Source of the DNA: JBIOJM01 sp044450785
GTDB lineage: Bacteria; Planctomycetota; Planctomycetia; Isosphaerales; Isosphaeraceae
Direction of reading: 5' to 3'
Length of the DNA: 6,393 nt
Assembly: GCA_044450785.1 (NCBI GenBank)
Contig: JBIOJM010000459.1
Location: 1-6,393, forward strand
This document shows, piece by piece, positions 1 to 6,113 of this stretch. Every line of letters starts with the position of its first letter. Position 1 is the first letter of the stretch. The notes below the pieces were generated by a model that saw only the letters and a program-made list of their open reading frames with translations, made no database searches and had not been told where the DNA came from. A program made the translations under genes and the position numbers.

Positions 1-1
1 C

Positions 2-52
2 GTCACCGGCAAGATCGATGTGCGAGGGTTGGCGGAATCGGAGGCCGCATGA
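2..52 (+). CDS. Possible 3' end of an unidentified plus-strand gene (partial)
   Basis: The second reading frame is open from the window edge and ends in TGA at 50-52, giving the last 16 residues VTGKIDVRGLAESEAA. Twelve of the 16 codons end in G or C, as in the real genes here. The other two forward frames read as arginine-rich, less protein-like text. If real, the gene converges on the mgsC-type gene, with about 150 bases between the two stop codons. The fragment is far too short to assign a family, and the frame could be open by chance. Confidence 0.35.
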   Translation, partial: VTGKIDVRGLAESEAA

Positions 53-206
53 TATCTGAGCGGCACGGCGCTAGCCGCCGGTGTTTGGCTTCCGGCACGC
101 GGGGGGGATCCCTGTGAAGTCATTAACCTGACGCTCAATAGATGAATCGTCAGTCGGGGAGAACCCGTTTCCAGAGGTTCAGCCTTACCCTTCGATCGCT
201 CGATCA

Positions 207-1586
207 TCAATGCCCCGCCCCGCTTTCCTTCCATCCCGGCCCACCGCTGAAGACACGGTTGGTGCCGGCCAGGGGTAACCCGGTGATCAGCGAGGCTTCG
301 AGCGATAGGGCGCGAAGGTCCTCGGGCTCGAGGTGGTGCACGCTGCTCTTGCCGCAGGCGCGGGCCAGGATCTGGATCTCCGAGGTCAAGGCGTGGAAGA
401 AGTTGGCGACCCTCTCCGCGCCGGCGTCGACGTCGCGCCGCGCGGCCAGCTCCGGGTCCTGGGTGGTGATCCCGACCGGACAGCGGCCCGTGTGGCAATG
501 GTGGCAAGAACCGGGCTCGGCGCCGATCTTGTGGTAATCCTCGAGATAGATCGGCTTGTTGCAGTTCAGCGCGATCAGAAGCGCCGTGCCGAGATAGCAC
601 GCGTCGGCGCCCAAGGCCATCGCCTTGGCGCAGTCGGAGCCGTGCCGGAGCCCACCGGCGATGATGAGCTGCACCTGGCCGTACAGGCCGATGTCCTCGA
701 GCGCGGCCCGGGCCTCACAGACGGCCGCGAGCGTCGGGATGCCGGTATGTTCCTGGAGCAGCTCGGGCGAGGCACCCGTTCCGCCTTCCATGCCGTCGAC
801 GACGATCACGTCGGCGCCGGCCTTCGCCGCGAGCCGGACGTCGTCAAAGACTCGCGAAGCCCCCATCTTGACGAAGATCGGCACCTGGTGATCGGTCGCC
901 TCGCGCAGCTCCTCGATCTTGATGATCATGTCGTCGGGGCCGAGGAAGTCCGGATGCCGGCACGGCGAGCGCTGATCGACACCGGAGGGGAGATCGCGCA
1001 GGCGGGCGATCTCGTCGGAGACCTTGGATCCCAGCAGTAATCCACCGGTTCCCGGCTTGGCTCCCTGGCCGATCGTGAGCTCGATTGCGTCGGCCTGGCG
1101 GAGGTGCTGGATATTGATCCCATAGCGGCTGGGCAGGACCTCGTAGATCATGACGCGTGACTCGGTGCGTTCGACGTCGAGCATCCCTCCATCGCCGGTA
1201 GTGGTCGAGGTACCGGCCAGCCGGGCCGCGCGCGCCAGCGCGGTCTTGGCGGTTCGCGACAGCGCTCCAAAGCTCATCCCGGTCACCATCAGGGGGATGT
1301 CGAGCTCGATCGGTTTCTTGGCGAACCGGCTCCCCAGAACCGTGCGGGTGTCGCAGGCCTCGCGATAGCCTTCGAGTGGGATGCGGGTGAGCGTCCCAGG
1401 AATGAACGTGAGGTCGTCGAAGGTTGCCCAGGTGCGCCTGCGGAGCGCTCCGAACCCTCGAATGCGATACCGGGCCAGCTCGGCCTTGATCTGGATGTCT
1501 TCAATCACAGCCGGCGTGAACGTTCCCGACGTCTCCCGCGGCGAAGGATCGCCGCCCTGCGACCGGAGGTCATCGGTTGAGATCAT
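207..1586 (-). CDS. mgsC: FMN/Fe-S glutamate-synthase-like subunit (MgsC/GlxD type)
   Basis: This 459-residue protein corresponds to the synthase (FMN) domain of glutamate synthase. The family transfers an amine, channelled from the amidotransferase subunit, onto 2-oxoglutarate and reduces the imine; in methylotrophs the homologue is a subunit of N-methylglutamate synthase. Visible motifs in order: PLMVTGMSFGALS (98-110), TTTGDGGM (128-135), IGQGAKPGTGG (172-182), the barrel strand IFVKMGAS (237-244), DGMEGGTGASP (264-274), GGLRHGSD for phosphate binding (311-318), and the cysteine cluster CHHCHTGRCPVGI (361-373), probably a 3Fe-4S site at C361, C364 and C369. No NADPH-binding GltD-like partner is nearby, so electrons may come from ferredoxin or another donor. 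The start at 1586 (MISTDD) is preferred: the frame stays open to an ATG at 1703, but that extension is Arg/Pro-rich and lies in the tail of the upstream TPR gene. With this start the two genes overlap by 17 bases, suggesting translational coupling. Family assignment is firm; the substrate (ammonia or methylamine) is not. Confidence 0.9.
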   Translation of the reverse strand: MISTDDLRSQGGDPSPRETSGTFTPAVIEDIQIKAELARYRIRGFGALRRRTWATFDDLTFIPGTLTRIPLEGYREACDTRTVLGSRFAKKPIELDIPLMVTGMSFGALSRTAKTALARAARLAGTSTTTGDGGMLDVERTESRVMIYEVLPSRYGINIQHLRQADAIELTIGQGAKPGTGGLLLGSKVSDEIARLRDLPSGVDQRSPCRHPDFLGPDDMIIKIEELREATDHQVPIFVKMGASRVFDDVRLAAKAGADVIVVDGMEGGTGASPELLQEHTGIPTLAAVCEARAALEDIGLYGQVQLIIAGGLRHGSDCAKAMALGADACYLGTALLIALNCNKPIYLEDYHKIGAEPGSCHHCHTGRCPVGITTQDPELAARRDVDAGAERVANFFHALTSEIQILARACGKSSVHHLEPEDLRALSLEASLITGLPLAGTNRVFSGGPGWKESGAGH

Positions 1587-2478
1587 GGGCTTTCGGCTGG
1601 TTCGGTGAGGGGAGACGGGGCGAGCCATTGCCGCTGGGCGGCGGCGGGGACGGTTGGTTTTGGCCCTGGCAAATCCGCAGGTAATTCTTGGCCGGCTCCG
1701 CAAAATCCGAATGGTTGGTCAATTTGAGTACCCGACGAAAATCGGCGGCGGCTTCGTGCAGCATTCCCTTCTTCACCAGGCAGATTCCGCGTTGGAGGTA
1801 GGAATCAGGATCGTTGGCCTTCAGGTTCATGAATTGTTGAAAGTCGGCCAGTGCGTTGTCGAAGTCTCCGCTCTCGGTGCGAATCTTGCCGCGCTGGAGG
1901 TAGACCGCCGCCAGTCGCGGATCGCGCTCGATCGCACGGTCGTAATCGGCCAGAGCCATGACCGTCTCACCCATGGTCTGGTAGAGAGAGCCGCGCCGAA
2001 AGTAAGCTTCGCCCAGATCGGGCGCGGTGCGAATGGCCTCGTTATACTCGCGGAGGGCGGCCGCGTATTCCTTCTGAACGGAATACCTGCGGCCCATCTT
2101 GAGCAGGCGGGGAACCCGGGCGAGGAGCCGGCGCCGGGTTGTCAGAAGCACTTTTGCCATCACCACCGCGGCCGCCACCGGTAGACCGATCAGGACCGCG
2201 TCGACTTGAAGCCGCACCAGCCTGGAGTGCGTGTACCGGATCAGCGTGACGTGAGGACCCTGCTTCTCCGTGATCGTCTGGTCGTGGAAGAACCAGAGCA
2301 CGACCATGAGCAGCACCACACCGACCAGGCCCAGGGCGCGGGCAAACCGCCTGACCTTGCCGAACGCCAGCAGCACGATGGCGGCCACCAAGAGTGCACC
2401 CGTGGCGGAGAGGGCCACGATGAGTCCCATCCGGCCGGGCCAGTTGATGAGACGGTCGTAATAGTCATAGAGGCTCAT
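1570..2478 (-). CDS. Membrane-anchored TPR-repeat protein, embedded in the mgs cluster
   Basis: This is a 302-residue protein of unknown specific role. Three hydrophobic stretches are visible at about residues 17-39 (LIVALSATGALLVAAIVLLAF), 47-65 and 92-113, each flanked by basic residues. A soluble part follows with about four TPR repeats (about 123-156, 157-190, 191-224, 225-258). Typical signatures include EYAAALREYNEAIRTAPDLGEAYF and ALADYDRAIERDPRLAAVYLQRG; both helices of each repeat carry the usual A, Y/F, A, P pattern. The C-terminal tail (about 272-302) is rich in Pro, Ser and Asn and probably disordered. TPR domains bind partner proteins, so a membrane scaffold or assembly role for the neighbouring enzyme is possible but only inferred from position. 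Its stop overlaps the start of the mgsC-type gene. A promoter-like pair sits about 40-70 bases upstream of the ATG. The ribosome binding site is weak (AAAGACGACGAAGC before ATG). I know of no equivalent in described mgs or glx operons. Confidence 0.88.
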   Translation of the reverse strand: MSLYDYYDRLINWPGRMGLIVALSATGALLVAAIVLLAFGKVRRFARALGLVGVVLLMVVLWFFHDQTITEKQGPHVTLIRYTHSRLVRLQVDAVLIGLPVAAAVVMAKVLLTTRRRLLARVPRLLKMGRRYSVQKEYAAALREYNEAIRTAPDLGEAYFRRGSLYQTMGETVMALADYDRAIERDPRLAAVYLQRGKIRTESGDFDNALADFQQFMNLKANDPDSYLQRGICLVKKGMLHEAAADFRRVLKLTNHSDFAEPAKNYLRICQGQNQPSPPPPSGNGSPRLPSPNQPKAHDLNR

Positions 2479-2517
2479 GCTTCGTCGTCTTTCGAGAAAA
2501 TCGACCGTGCGCCGTTC

Positions 2518-2546
2518 ACTCTACGAAGGGCTCGGTTCGCTGTCAA
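2518..2546 (-). promoter_or_regulatory. Sigma70-like promoter for the TPR-mgsC pair
   Basis: On the minus strand a perfect -35 hexamer TTGACA (2546-2541) is followed after exactly 17 bases by TAGAGT (2523-2518), which matches TATAAT at four of six positions including TA at the start and T at the end. Transcription would begin near 2511, leaving a leader of about 33 bases before the TPR start at 2478. A run of eight A residues on the same strand lies at 2577-2570, about 24 bases above the -35, and might act as an upstream element. Prediction by eye only. Confidence 0.55.
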
Positions 2547-2601
2547 TCAACTGTCCGGGCGGTTCCCACTTTTTTTTCGATGAACCCGGATGCCATCATC
2601 A

Positions 2602-3324
2602 TCATAAGGCTGATTTCCAGAGGTCTCTTTCACTTTGCTGAAAATTCCACAGTCTTTTTCCTGCCACGAGCTTGCGAAAGCCGGCAGCCGGGGCGGACAC
2701 CTTCCAGCGTTCGAGCGCGGTGCCCAGCAACTCACGATCGGCGGCGCTGACGTCCTCGAACACGGCGTCGGCCCCCAGCTCGCCATGCCCTCCGCCCAGG
2801 AAGACGGTCCCGGCATACATGCTGTCGGCGACGCCATCTCCGGCATGCCCGCAAACCACGAGGATCCCCTTCTGCATCATGAAACCGGCCATCGGCCCGA
2901 CGCTGCCGGCGACGATCAGCAGCCCCCCCTTCATCGCAATACCAGCGCGGGTGGACGCATCGCCCCGCACAACCACCGTGCCCGCGCGGATCGATGCCGC
3001 CACCGCATTGCCGGCATCACCGTCCATCACAAGCGTACCATCACGCATGCTCTCCGCCGCTCCCCAGCCGGCCCCTCCGTGGACCTCGACGTCCGCGCCA
3101 TCGTTGAGGCCAGCGACGTAGTAGCCGGCGCTCCCGTCGATCGAGAGGGTGACACCCTGCGGCAGCGCGACCCCCAAGTTGTGCCGCGCGCCCGGGTTGA
3201 GCAGGTGAATCCTGGTCGCGCCTCCGGCGATCGCCCCGCGGATCGCCTGGTTGATCGCTCGGGTGGTCAAGTCGCCGCAGTCCAGGGTCGCCGCTGTCTC
3301 GTCGACCGATTTCGGCGCAGTCAC
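2602..3324 (-). CDS. mgsB: GXGXG beta-helix subunit of glutamate-synthase-like enzyme (MgsB/GlxC type)
   Basis: This 240-residue protein matches the C-terminal GXGXG domain of the glutamate synthase large subunit as a free-standing polypeptide. That domain is a right-handed beta-helix that packs against the amidotransferase and FMN domains; it is structural and has no active site of its own. After an N-terminal segment (about 1-45), the core shows repeats of about 19-20 residues of the form GxxGxxxxxSMxxGTxxVxGxA. Examples are DGSAGYYVAGLNDGADVEV (63-81), GWGAAESMRDGTLVMDGDAG (86-105), GIAMKGGLLIVAGSVG (128-143) and GDGVADSMYAGTVFLGG (162-178). The start is GTG at 3324, supported by AGAGAGGAA at 3339-3331 with a 6-base gap. 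The nearest upstream gene (mgsA type) ends 271 bases earlier, and the spacer holds an inverted repeat. The stop lies 123 bases before the next start, with a promoter between. In methylotrophs mgsA, mgsB and mgsC are usually adjacent; here the trio is interrupted. Confidence 0.88.
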   Translation of the reverse strand: MTAPKSVDETAATLDCGDLTTRAINQAIRGAIAGGATRIHLLNPGARHNLGVALPQGVTLSIDGSAGYYVAGLNDGADVEVHGGAGWGAAESMRDGTLVMDGDAGNAVAASIRAGTVVVRGDASTRAGIAMKGGLLIVAGSVGPMAGFMMQKGILVVCGHAGDGVADSMYAGTVFLGGGHGELGADAVFEDVSAADRELLGTALERWKVSAPAAGFRKLVAGKRLWNFQQSERDLWKSAL

Positions 3325-3330
3325 GGCTGG

Positions 3331-3339
3331 TTCCTCTCT
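3331..3339 (-). promoter_or_regulatory. Ribosome binding site that supports the GTG start of mgsB
   Basis: Minus-strand AGAGAGGAA ends 6 bases before the GTG at 3324-3322. No in-frame ATG lies at a better distance, so this purine-rich stretch decides the start. Confidence 0.65.
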
Positions 3340-3413
3340 GAGAAACGATGAAGGATGAGAATGAAGGAGGCTTCTCGCTGATCACCACCCGGTCGAGGGG
3401 AAAGGCCTACACT

Positions 3414-3488
3414 AACCCGACGCGTCAGCGAGGGATGCCGCAAGTCTCCTTCGGCGCGACGCCAACTCCCTCGCTCACGCTTCGGGTT
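3414..3488. repeat. Planctomycete-type intergenic inverted repeat (75 bp)
   Basis: Two 22-base arms, 3414-3435 (begins AACCCGACGCG) and 3467-3488 (begins TCCCTCGCTCAC), are reverse complements with two mismatches, separated by a 31-base loop. The element fills the middle of the 271-base spacer between the mgsA-type and mgsB-type genes. Translated through, its arms give 'NPTRQRG' and 'SLTLRVG', which I recall as recurring spurious peptides in planctomycete intergenic regions. In RNA it would form a strong stem of about 20 bp without a following U-run, so it could protect or process the mRNA between the two genes rather than end transcription. Whether it is mobile cannot be judged from one copy. 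Confidence 0.75.
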
Positions 3489-3595
3489 GGTATGTGGGAC
3501 GACTCTCGTAACGGACTTGGACCGGCCAGTGCCGGATTTGCTGGTGGTCTTCAGCGAGAAGTCTCGAAAGCAGCGTTCGATTCCTCGGTCCGGAT

Positions 3596-4546
3596 TCACC
3601 TCACATCCTTCGTCATTACGCAGCCGGGGCTCGGCCAGAAAAGGACCGCGCCCGGCGGCGGCTCGACCGCGCGGTAGTCTCCTGGCAGGGCCCGGCGCAA
3701 GGCGATCTCCTCCGTCGCCACGGCGACGAGCTCGCCGGTCTCGACCAGCATCAAGGGCTTGAACCCGAAGCGGTCACGGACGGCCCCCAGCCCCTCGGAC
3801 GACGCGACCAGGTAGTTGTAGGCGCCGTCCAAGCCGGCGACTGAATCGGCCATCGCCTCGGGGAGGCTCCGCCCCTGCATCATCCGCTCCCGAAGGTAGA
3901 CGCCGATGACCTCCGAATCGTTGTCGGTATAGAAGGTCACCCCCTGCTGTTCGTATCGGCGCCGCAATTGATGGTAGTTGGTGACGTGACCGTTGTGAAC
4001 CGTCGCCAGGTCGGGCACGCCGTGCACCCAGAAGGGCTGCGAGTGGCTGAGGTCGATCCGGCTCTCGGTCGAGAGCCGGGTGTGGCCGATGGCCAGGGGG
4101 CCGCTCCATGTCGAAACGGCATAAGCCGCCTCGAGTCGCGACGGCGATCCGACTTGCTTGACCAGGTCGAGCCTGCGTCCCAGGCTGAGAACTTCCAGGC
4201 CGCCCCGCCGTGCACCAAGGGCTCGCTCCAGGTCGTCCGCGCTCACACCCTGCTCGGGGCGGATGCGGAAACGCAGCGTGCTCCCCTGTTTCTCCCAGAG
4301 GGCACGGTTGGGCATCGAGACGAGCTGGCCGAGCGACGTGAGCCGCTCCAGCGAGCGTTCGTCGGCCGGGGTGATCCGGACGGACCAAACGTCCCCTCCG
4401 CCCGGCTCGGGCGCCGGACCGATCACGGCCACGCCAGCACCGTCGGGCCCGCGGCATGCCAGGGCCTCGAGCATCGTCAGAACCACGCGCCCCGTCGCCG
4501 TTTCACGCTGGCCGGTCTTGTCCCAGAACCCGACGATCCCACACAT
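3596..4546 (-). CDS. mgsA: Class II glutamine amidotransferase subunit (MgsA/GlxB type)
   Basis: This 316-residue protein is a stand-alone N-terminal-nucleophile amidotransferase, the ammonia-releasing (or amine-releasing) subunit of the split glutamate-synthase-like enzyme. The start at 4546 gives MCGIVGFWD, placing the catalytic Cys at position 2, where it must be exposed by removal of Met. The open frame continues 36 codons further upstream, but using that would bury the nucleophile. AAAGGAA (4558-4552) is a good ribosome binding site for this start. Other family motifs: CRGPDGAG (31-38), GHTRLSTES (154-162), VHNGHVTNY with the oxyanion-hole Asn-Gly (183-191), TDNDSEVI (207-214) and RDRFGFKPL (257-265). 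The stretch between about 40 and 150 is longer than in PurF or GlmS, as I expect for the GlxB family. It is divergent from the GlnT-type gene, with a 130-base shared control region. The protein would work with the GXGXG and FMN subunits; whether it hydrolyses glutamine or gamma-glutamylmethylamide cannot be read from the sequence. Confidence 0.92.
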   Translation of the reverse strand: MCGIVGFWDKTGQRETATGRVVLTMLEALACRGPDGAGVAVIGPAPEPGGGDVWSVRITPADERSLERLTSLGQLVSMPNRALWEKQGSTLRFRIRPEQGVSADDLERALGARRGGLEVLSLGRRLDLVKQVGSPSRLEAAYAVSTWSGPLAIGHTRLSTESRIDLSHSQPFWVHGVPDLATVHNGHVTNYHQLRRRYEQQGVTFYTDNDSEVIGVYLRERMMQGRSLPEAMADSVAGLDGAYNYLVASSEGLGAVRDRFGFKPLMLVETGELVAVATEEIALRRALPGDYRAVEPPPGAVLFWPSPGCVMTKDVR

Positions 4547-4556
4547 GGCGCTTCCT

Positions 4557-4588
4557 TTGGTGTCGAGAAACAGATCCGCGGACACCAA
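4557..4588. promoter_or_regulatory. Perfect 8-bp inverted repeat in the mgsA leader (candidate operator or hairpin)
   Basis: TTGGTGTC (4557-4564) and GACACCAA (4581-4588) are perfect reverse complements around a 16-base spacer. On the minus strand the first arm begins at the last base of the predicted -10 box and the second arm ends directly at the ribosome binding site of the mgsA-type gene. It could be a repressor site over the transcription start or a leader hairpin next to the ribosome binding site. Confidence 0.45.
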
Positions 4589-4616
4589 TTTTACTGGCTT
4601 GGAACGCGGATGTCGC
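4588..4616 (-). promoter_or_regulatory. Sigma70-like promoter for mgsA
   Basis: Minus-strand GCGACA (4616-4611; four of six to TTGACA) is followed after exactly 17 bases by TAAAAT (4593-4588; five of six to TATAAT). Transcription would start near 4581, about 35 bases before the ATG at 4546. Prediction by eye. Confidence 0.45.
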
Positions 4617-4659
4617 CAACAATCGTGGTTGGAAGCCCGGCAGTGCTTGTCCAATCAAG

Positions 4660-4665
4660 AAAGGA
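4660..4665 (+). promoter_or_regulatory. Ribosome binding site for the glnT start
   Basis: AAAGGA lies 11 bases before ATG 4677-4679, a slightly long but workable spacing. It supports this start over the open frame that runs 173 codons further upstream, which lies antisense to the mgsA-type gene. I see no convincing plus-strand -35/-10 pair for this gene in the 130-base divergent region. Confidence 0.55.
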
Positions 4666-4676
4666 CCGGTTCGCGT

Positions 4677-6047
4677 ATGTCCAACGTGGATGCACAGCTC
4701 ATCAAGATCGAGCACCGATTTCAAGATGACGCGATCGCCTATCTCCTGATCCAGTTCGTCGACATCCACGGGGCGGCCAAGGTCAAGCTCGTGCCCGCGG
4801 GTACCCTGCGGGCGGTCGCCGAGGTCGGCGCGGGCTTCGCCGGAGGGGCCGTCTGGGGGATGGGGCAGGGTCCTCATTCGCACGACATGTACGCGCGGGC
4901 GGACCTCGAGACTTATACTCCATTGCCCTACGAGCCCGGCGTCGCCCGATTCGCGGCCGATCTGCACGTCGACGGCCAGCCCCATCCATACTGCCCGCGG
5001 GTCAATCTCAAGCGGATCCTCACCATGGCCAGGGGCCATGGCTTTGACTTCAACGTGGGAATCGAGCCCGAGTTCTTCCTCGTGCAGAAGAGCGCGGACG
5101 GCTCGATCCAGGGCTGGGACCCGCACGGCGTCGACGATCTCGTCAAGCCCTGCTACGACTACAGGGGCATCTCGGGCGCTCTGGGCTTCCTCCGCGAGCT
5201 CAACGATGCACTCGGCCGCCTCGGCTGGGGCGTCTACCAGACCGACCACGAAGACGCCAATTTCCAGTATGAGGTCAACTTCAACTATGCCGACGCGCTC
5301 ACCACGGCCGATCGCTACACCTTCTTTCGGATGATGGCCGGCCAGCTCGCCCAGCGGTGGGGTGCGACCGCGACCTTCATGGCCAAGCCGTTCTCGACCC
5401 GCACCGGCTCAGGCGCGCACGTGCACTATCATCTGGCGGACGCGTCGAACAGCGGCAATCTGTTCCACGATGAGATGGACGAGCGCGGACTGGGCCTCTC
5501 CACCCTGGCCTATCACTTCATCGGCGGCGTGCTGGACCATGCCCCGGCCCTCTGCGCGGTCATGTCGCCGACCGTCAACTGCTATAAACGCCTGCAAATG
5601 GGCCCCGCGCTCACAGGCTCTCGGTCCGGTTATACGTGGACGCCCGCGTTCATGACGTACGGCGACAACAACCGGACGCAGATGCTCCGGGTCGCCGGGG
5701 CGGGCCACGTCGAGGATCGCTCGATCTCGAGCGCCTTCAACCCCTACCTCGGGCTCGCGGCCTACCTTGCCGCCGGGCTGGACGGGATCGACCGCAAGCT
5801 CGAGCCCGGCGAGCCCAACCTCGGCAATCTCTACGCCGCCGACGTCGAAGACATGGCGCGCCGCGGCGTCCGCACCCTCCCTCAAAGCCTCCCCGAGGCC
5901 CTCTCTCATTTCGAGCGCGACCGCGTCGTACGAGAAAGCCTCGGCCCCATCGCCGATGAGTTCATCCGCCTCAAGCACGCCGAGTGGCGCGAGTTCCATG
6001 CGCAGGTCGAGTCGTGGGAAATCAAGCGCTACCTGACGGCGCTCTGA
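4677..6047 (+). CDS. glnT: GlnT / gamma-glutamylmethylamide synthetase type member of the glutamine synthetase superfamily
   Basis: This 456-residue enzyme would join an amine to the gamma-carboxyl of glutamate using ATP in the cytoplasm. With ammonia the product is glutamine; with methylamine it is gamma-glutamylmethylamide. The glutamine synthetase core is clear: beta-grasp start LIQFVDIHGAAKVKLVP (24-40), metal ligands in GIEPEFFLV (E130, E132), HEDANFQYEVNF (E192, E199) and GSGAHVHYHL (H248; substrate-side H250), then SPTVNCYKRL (297-306), the ATP/phosphate Arg in DNNRTQMLRV (R333), E346 and R348, and NPYLGLAAYLAAGLDGI (355-371). Length fits GlnT/GmaS proteins. The region equal to FDGSS in classical GSI reads FAGGAVW (54-60), so the ammonium-binding Asp is replaced, and the E327 region reads GYTWTP (318-323). 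The clustering with a split glutamate synthase matches methylotroph gmaS-mgsABC and rhizobial glnT-glxBCD. Tyr386 in GNLYAAD sits where GSI is adenylylated, but the surrounding sequence differs. It is transcribed away from the mgs genes. The family is firm; the amine substrate is inferred. Confidence 0.9.
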   Translation: MSNVDAQLIKIEHRFQDDAIAYLLIQFVDIHGAAKVKLVPAGTLRAVAEVGAGFAGGAVWGMGQGPHSHDMYARADLETYTPLPYEPGVARFAADLHVDGQPHPYCPRVNLKRILTMARGHGFDFNVGIEPEFFLVQKSADGSIQGWDPHGVDDLVKPCYDYRGISGALGFLRELNDALGRLGWGVYQTDHEDANFQYEVNFNYADALTTADRYTFFRMMAGQLAQRWGATATFMAKPFSTRTGSGAHVHYHLADASNSGNLFHDEMDERGLGLSTLAYHFIGGVLDHAPALCAVMSPTVNCYKRLQMGPALTGSRSGYTWTPAFMTYGDNNRTQMLRVAGAGHVEDRSISSAFNPYLGLAAYLAAGLDGIDRKLEPGEPNLGNLYAADVEDMARRGVRTLPQSLPEALSHFERDRVVRESLGPIADEFIRLKHAEWREFHAQVESWEIKRYLTAL

Positions 6048-6057
6048 GGCAGTAGAC

Positions 6058-6070
6058 GGTAGATTCTACC
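6058..6070 (+). other. Small hairpin just after glnT
   Basis: GGTAG-ATT-CTACC forms a 5-bp stem 10 bases after the glnT stop. No U-run follows, so it is a weak candidate for a transcript end. Confidence 0.25.
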
Positions 6071-6113
6071 TCCGTAACATCTCCGCACGATGCGCGCATA
6101 TTTGGAACCCTCA

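Noticed and set aside
128..153. CTGACG/CGTCAG 6-bp inverted repeat with 14-base spacer in the convergent spacer
   Set aside because: The stem is short, the loop long and there is no T-run on either side, so it is not a supportable terminator; a chance occurrence is likely.
333..1040. Long plus-strand open frame (235 codons) opposite the mgsC-type gene
   Set aside because: It is antisense to a gene with clear family motifs, has Arg/Val/Asp-rich composition typical of GC-rich shadow frames, and matches no known fold by eye.
1587..1703. Upstream ATG extension of the mgsC-type frame
   Set aside because: The extra 39 residues are Arg/Pro-rich and overlap the TPR gene tail; family similarity begins after 1586.
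2570..2577. Run of eight T as a terminator for a plus-strand transcript
   Set aside because: No stable hairpin directly precedes it and no plus-strand gene reads into it.
3321..3677. Open frames on both strands in the mgsA-mgsB spacer ('NPKRERG', 'SLTLRVG' peptides)
   Set aside because: These are read-through of the inverted repeat; they lack ribosome binding sites and overlap real genes at their ends.
4547..4654. 36-residue N-terminal extension of the mgsA-type frame
   Set aside because: It would block the Cys2 nucleophile that must follow the initiator Met, and it would run through the predicted promoter.
4590..4660. Sigma54-type promoter (GG-N10-GC) for glnT, expected for a nitrogen gene
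   Set aside because: Several TGG triplets occur, but none has GC at the required -12 spacing.
4158..4676. N-terminal 173-codon extension of the glnT frame
   Set aside because: It is antisense to the mgsA-type gene and Arg/Ser/Pro-rich; homology and a ribosome binding site support the start at 4677.
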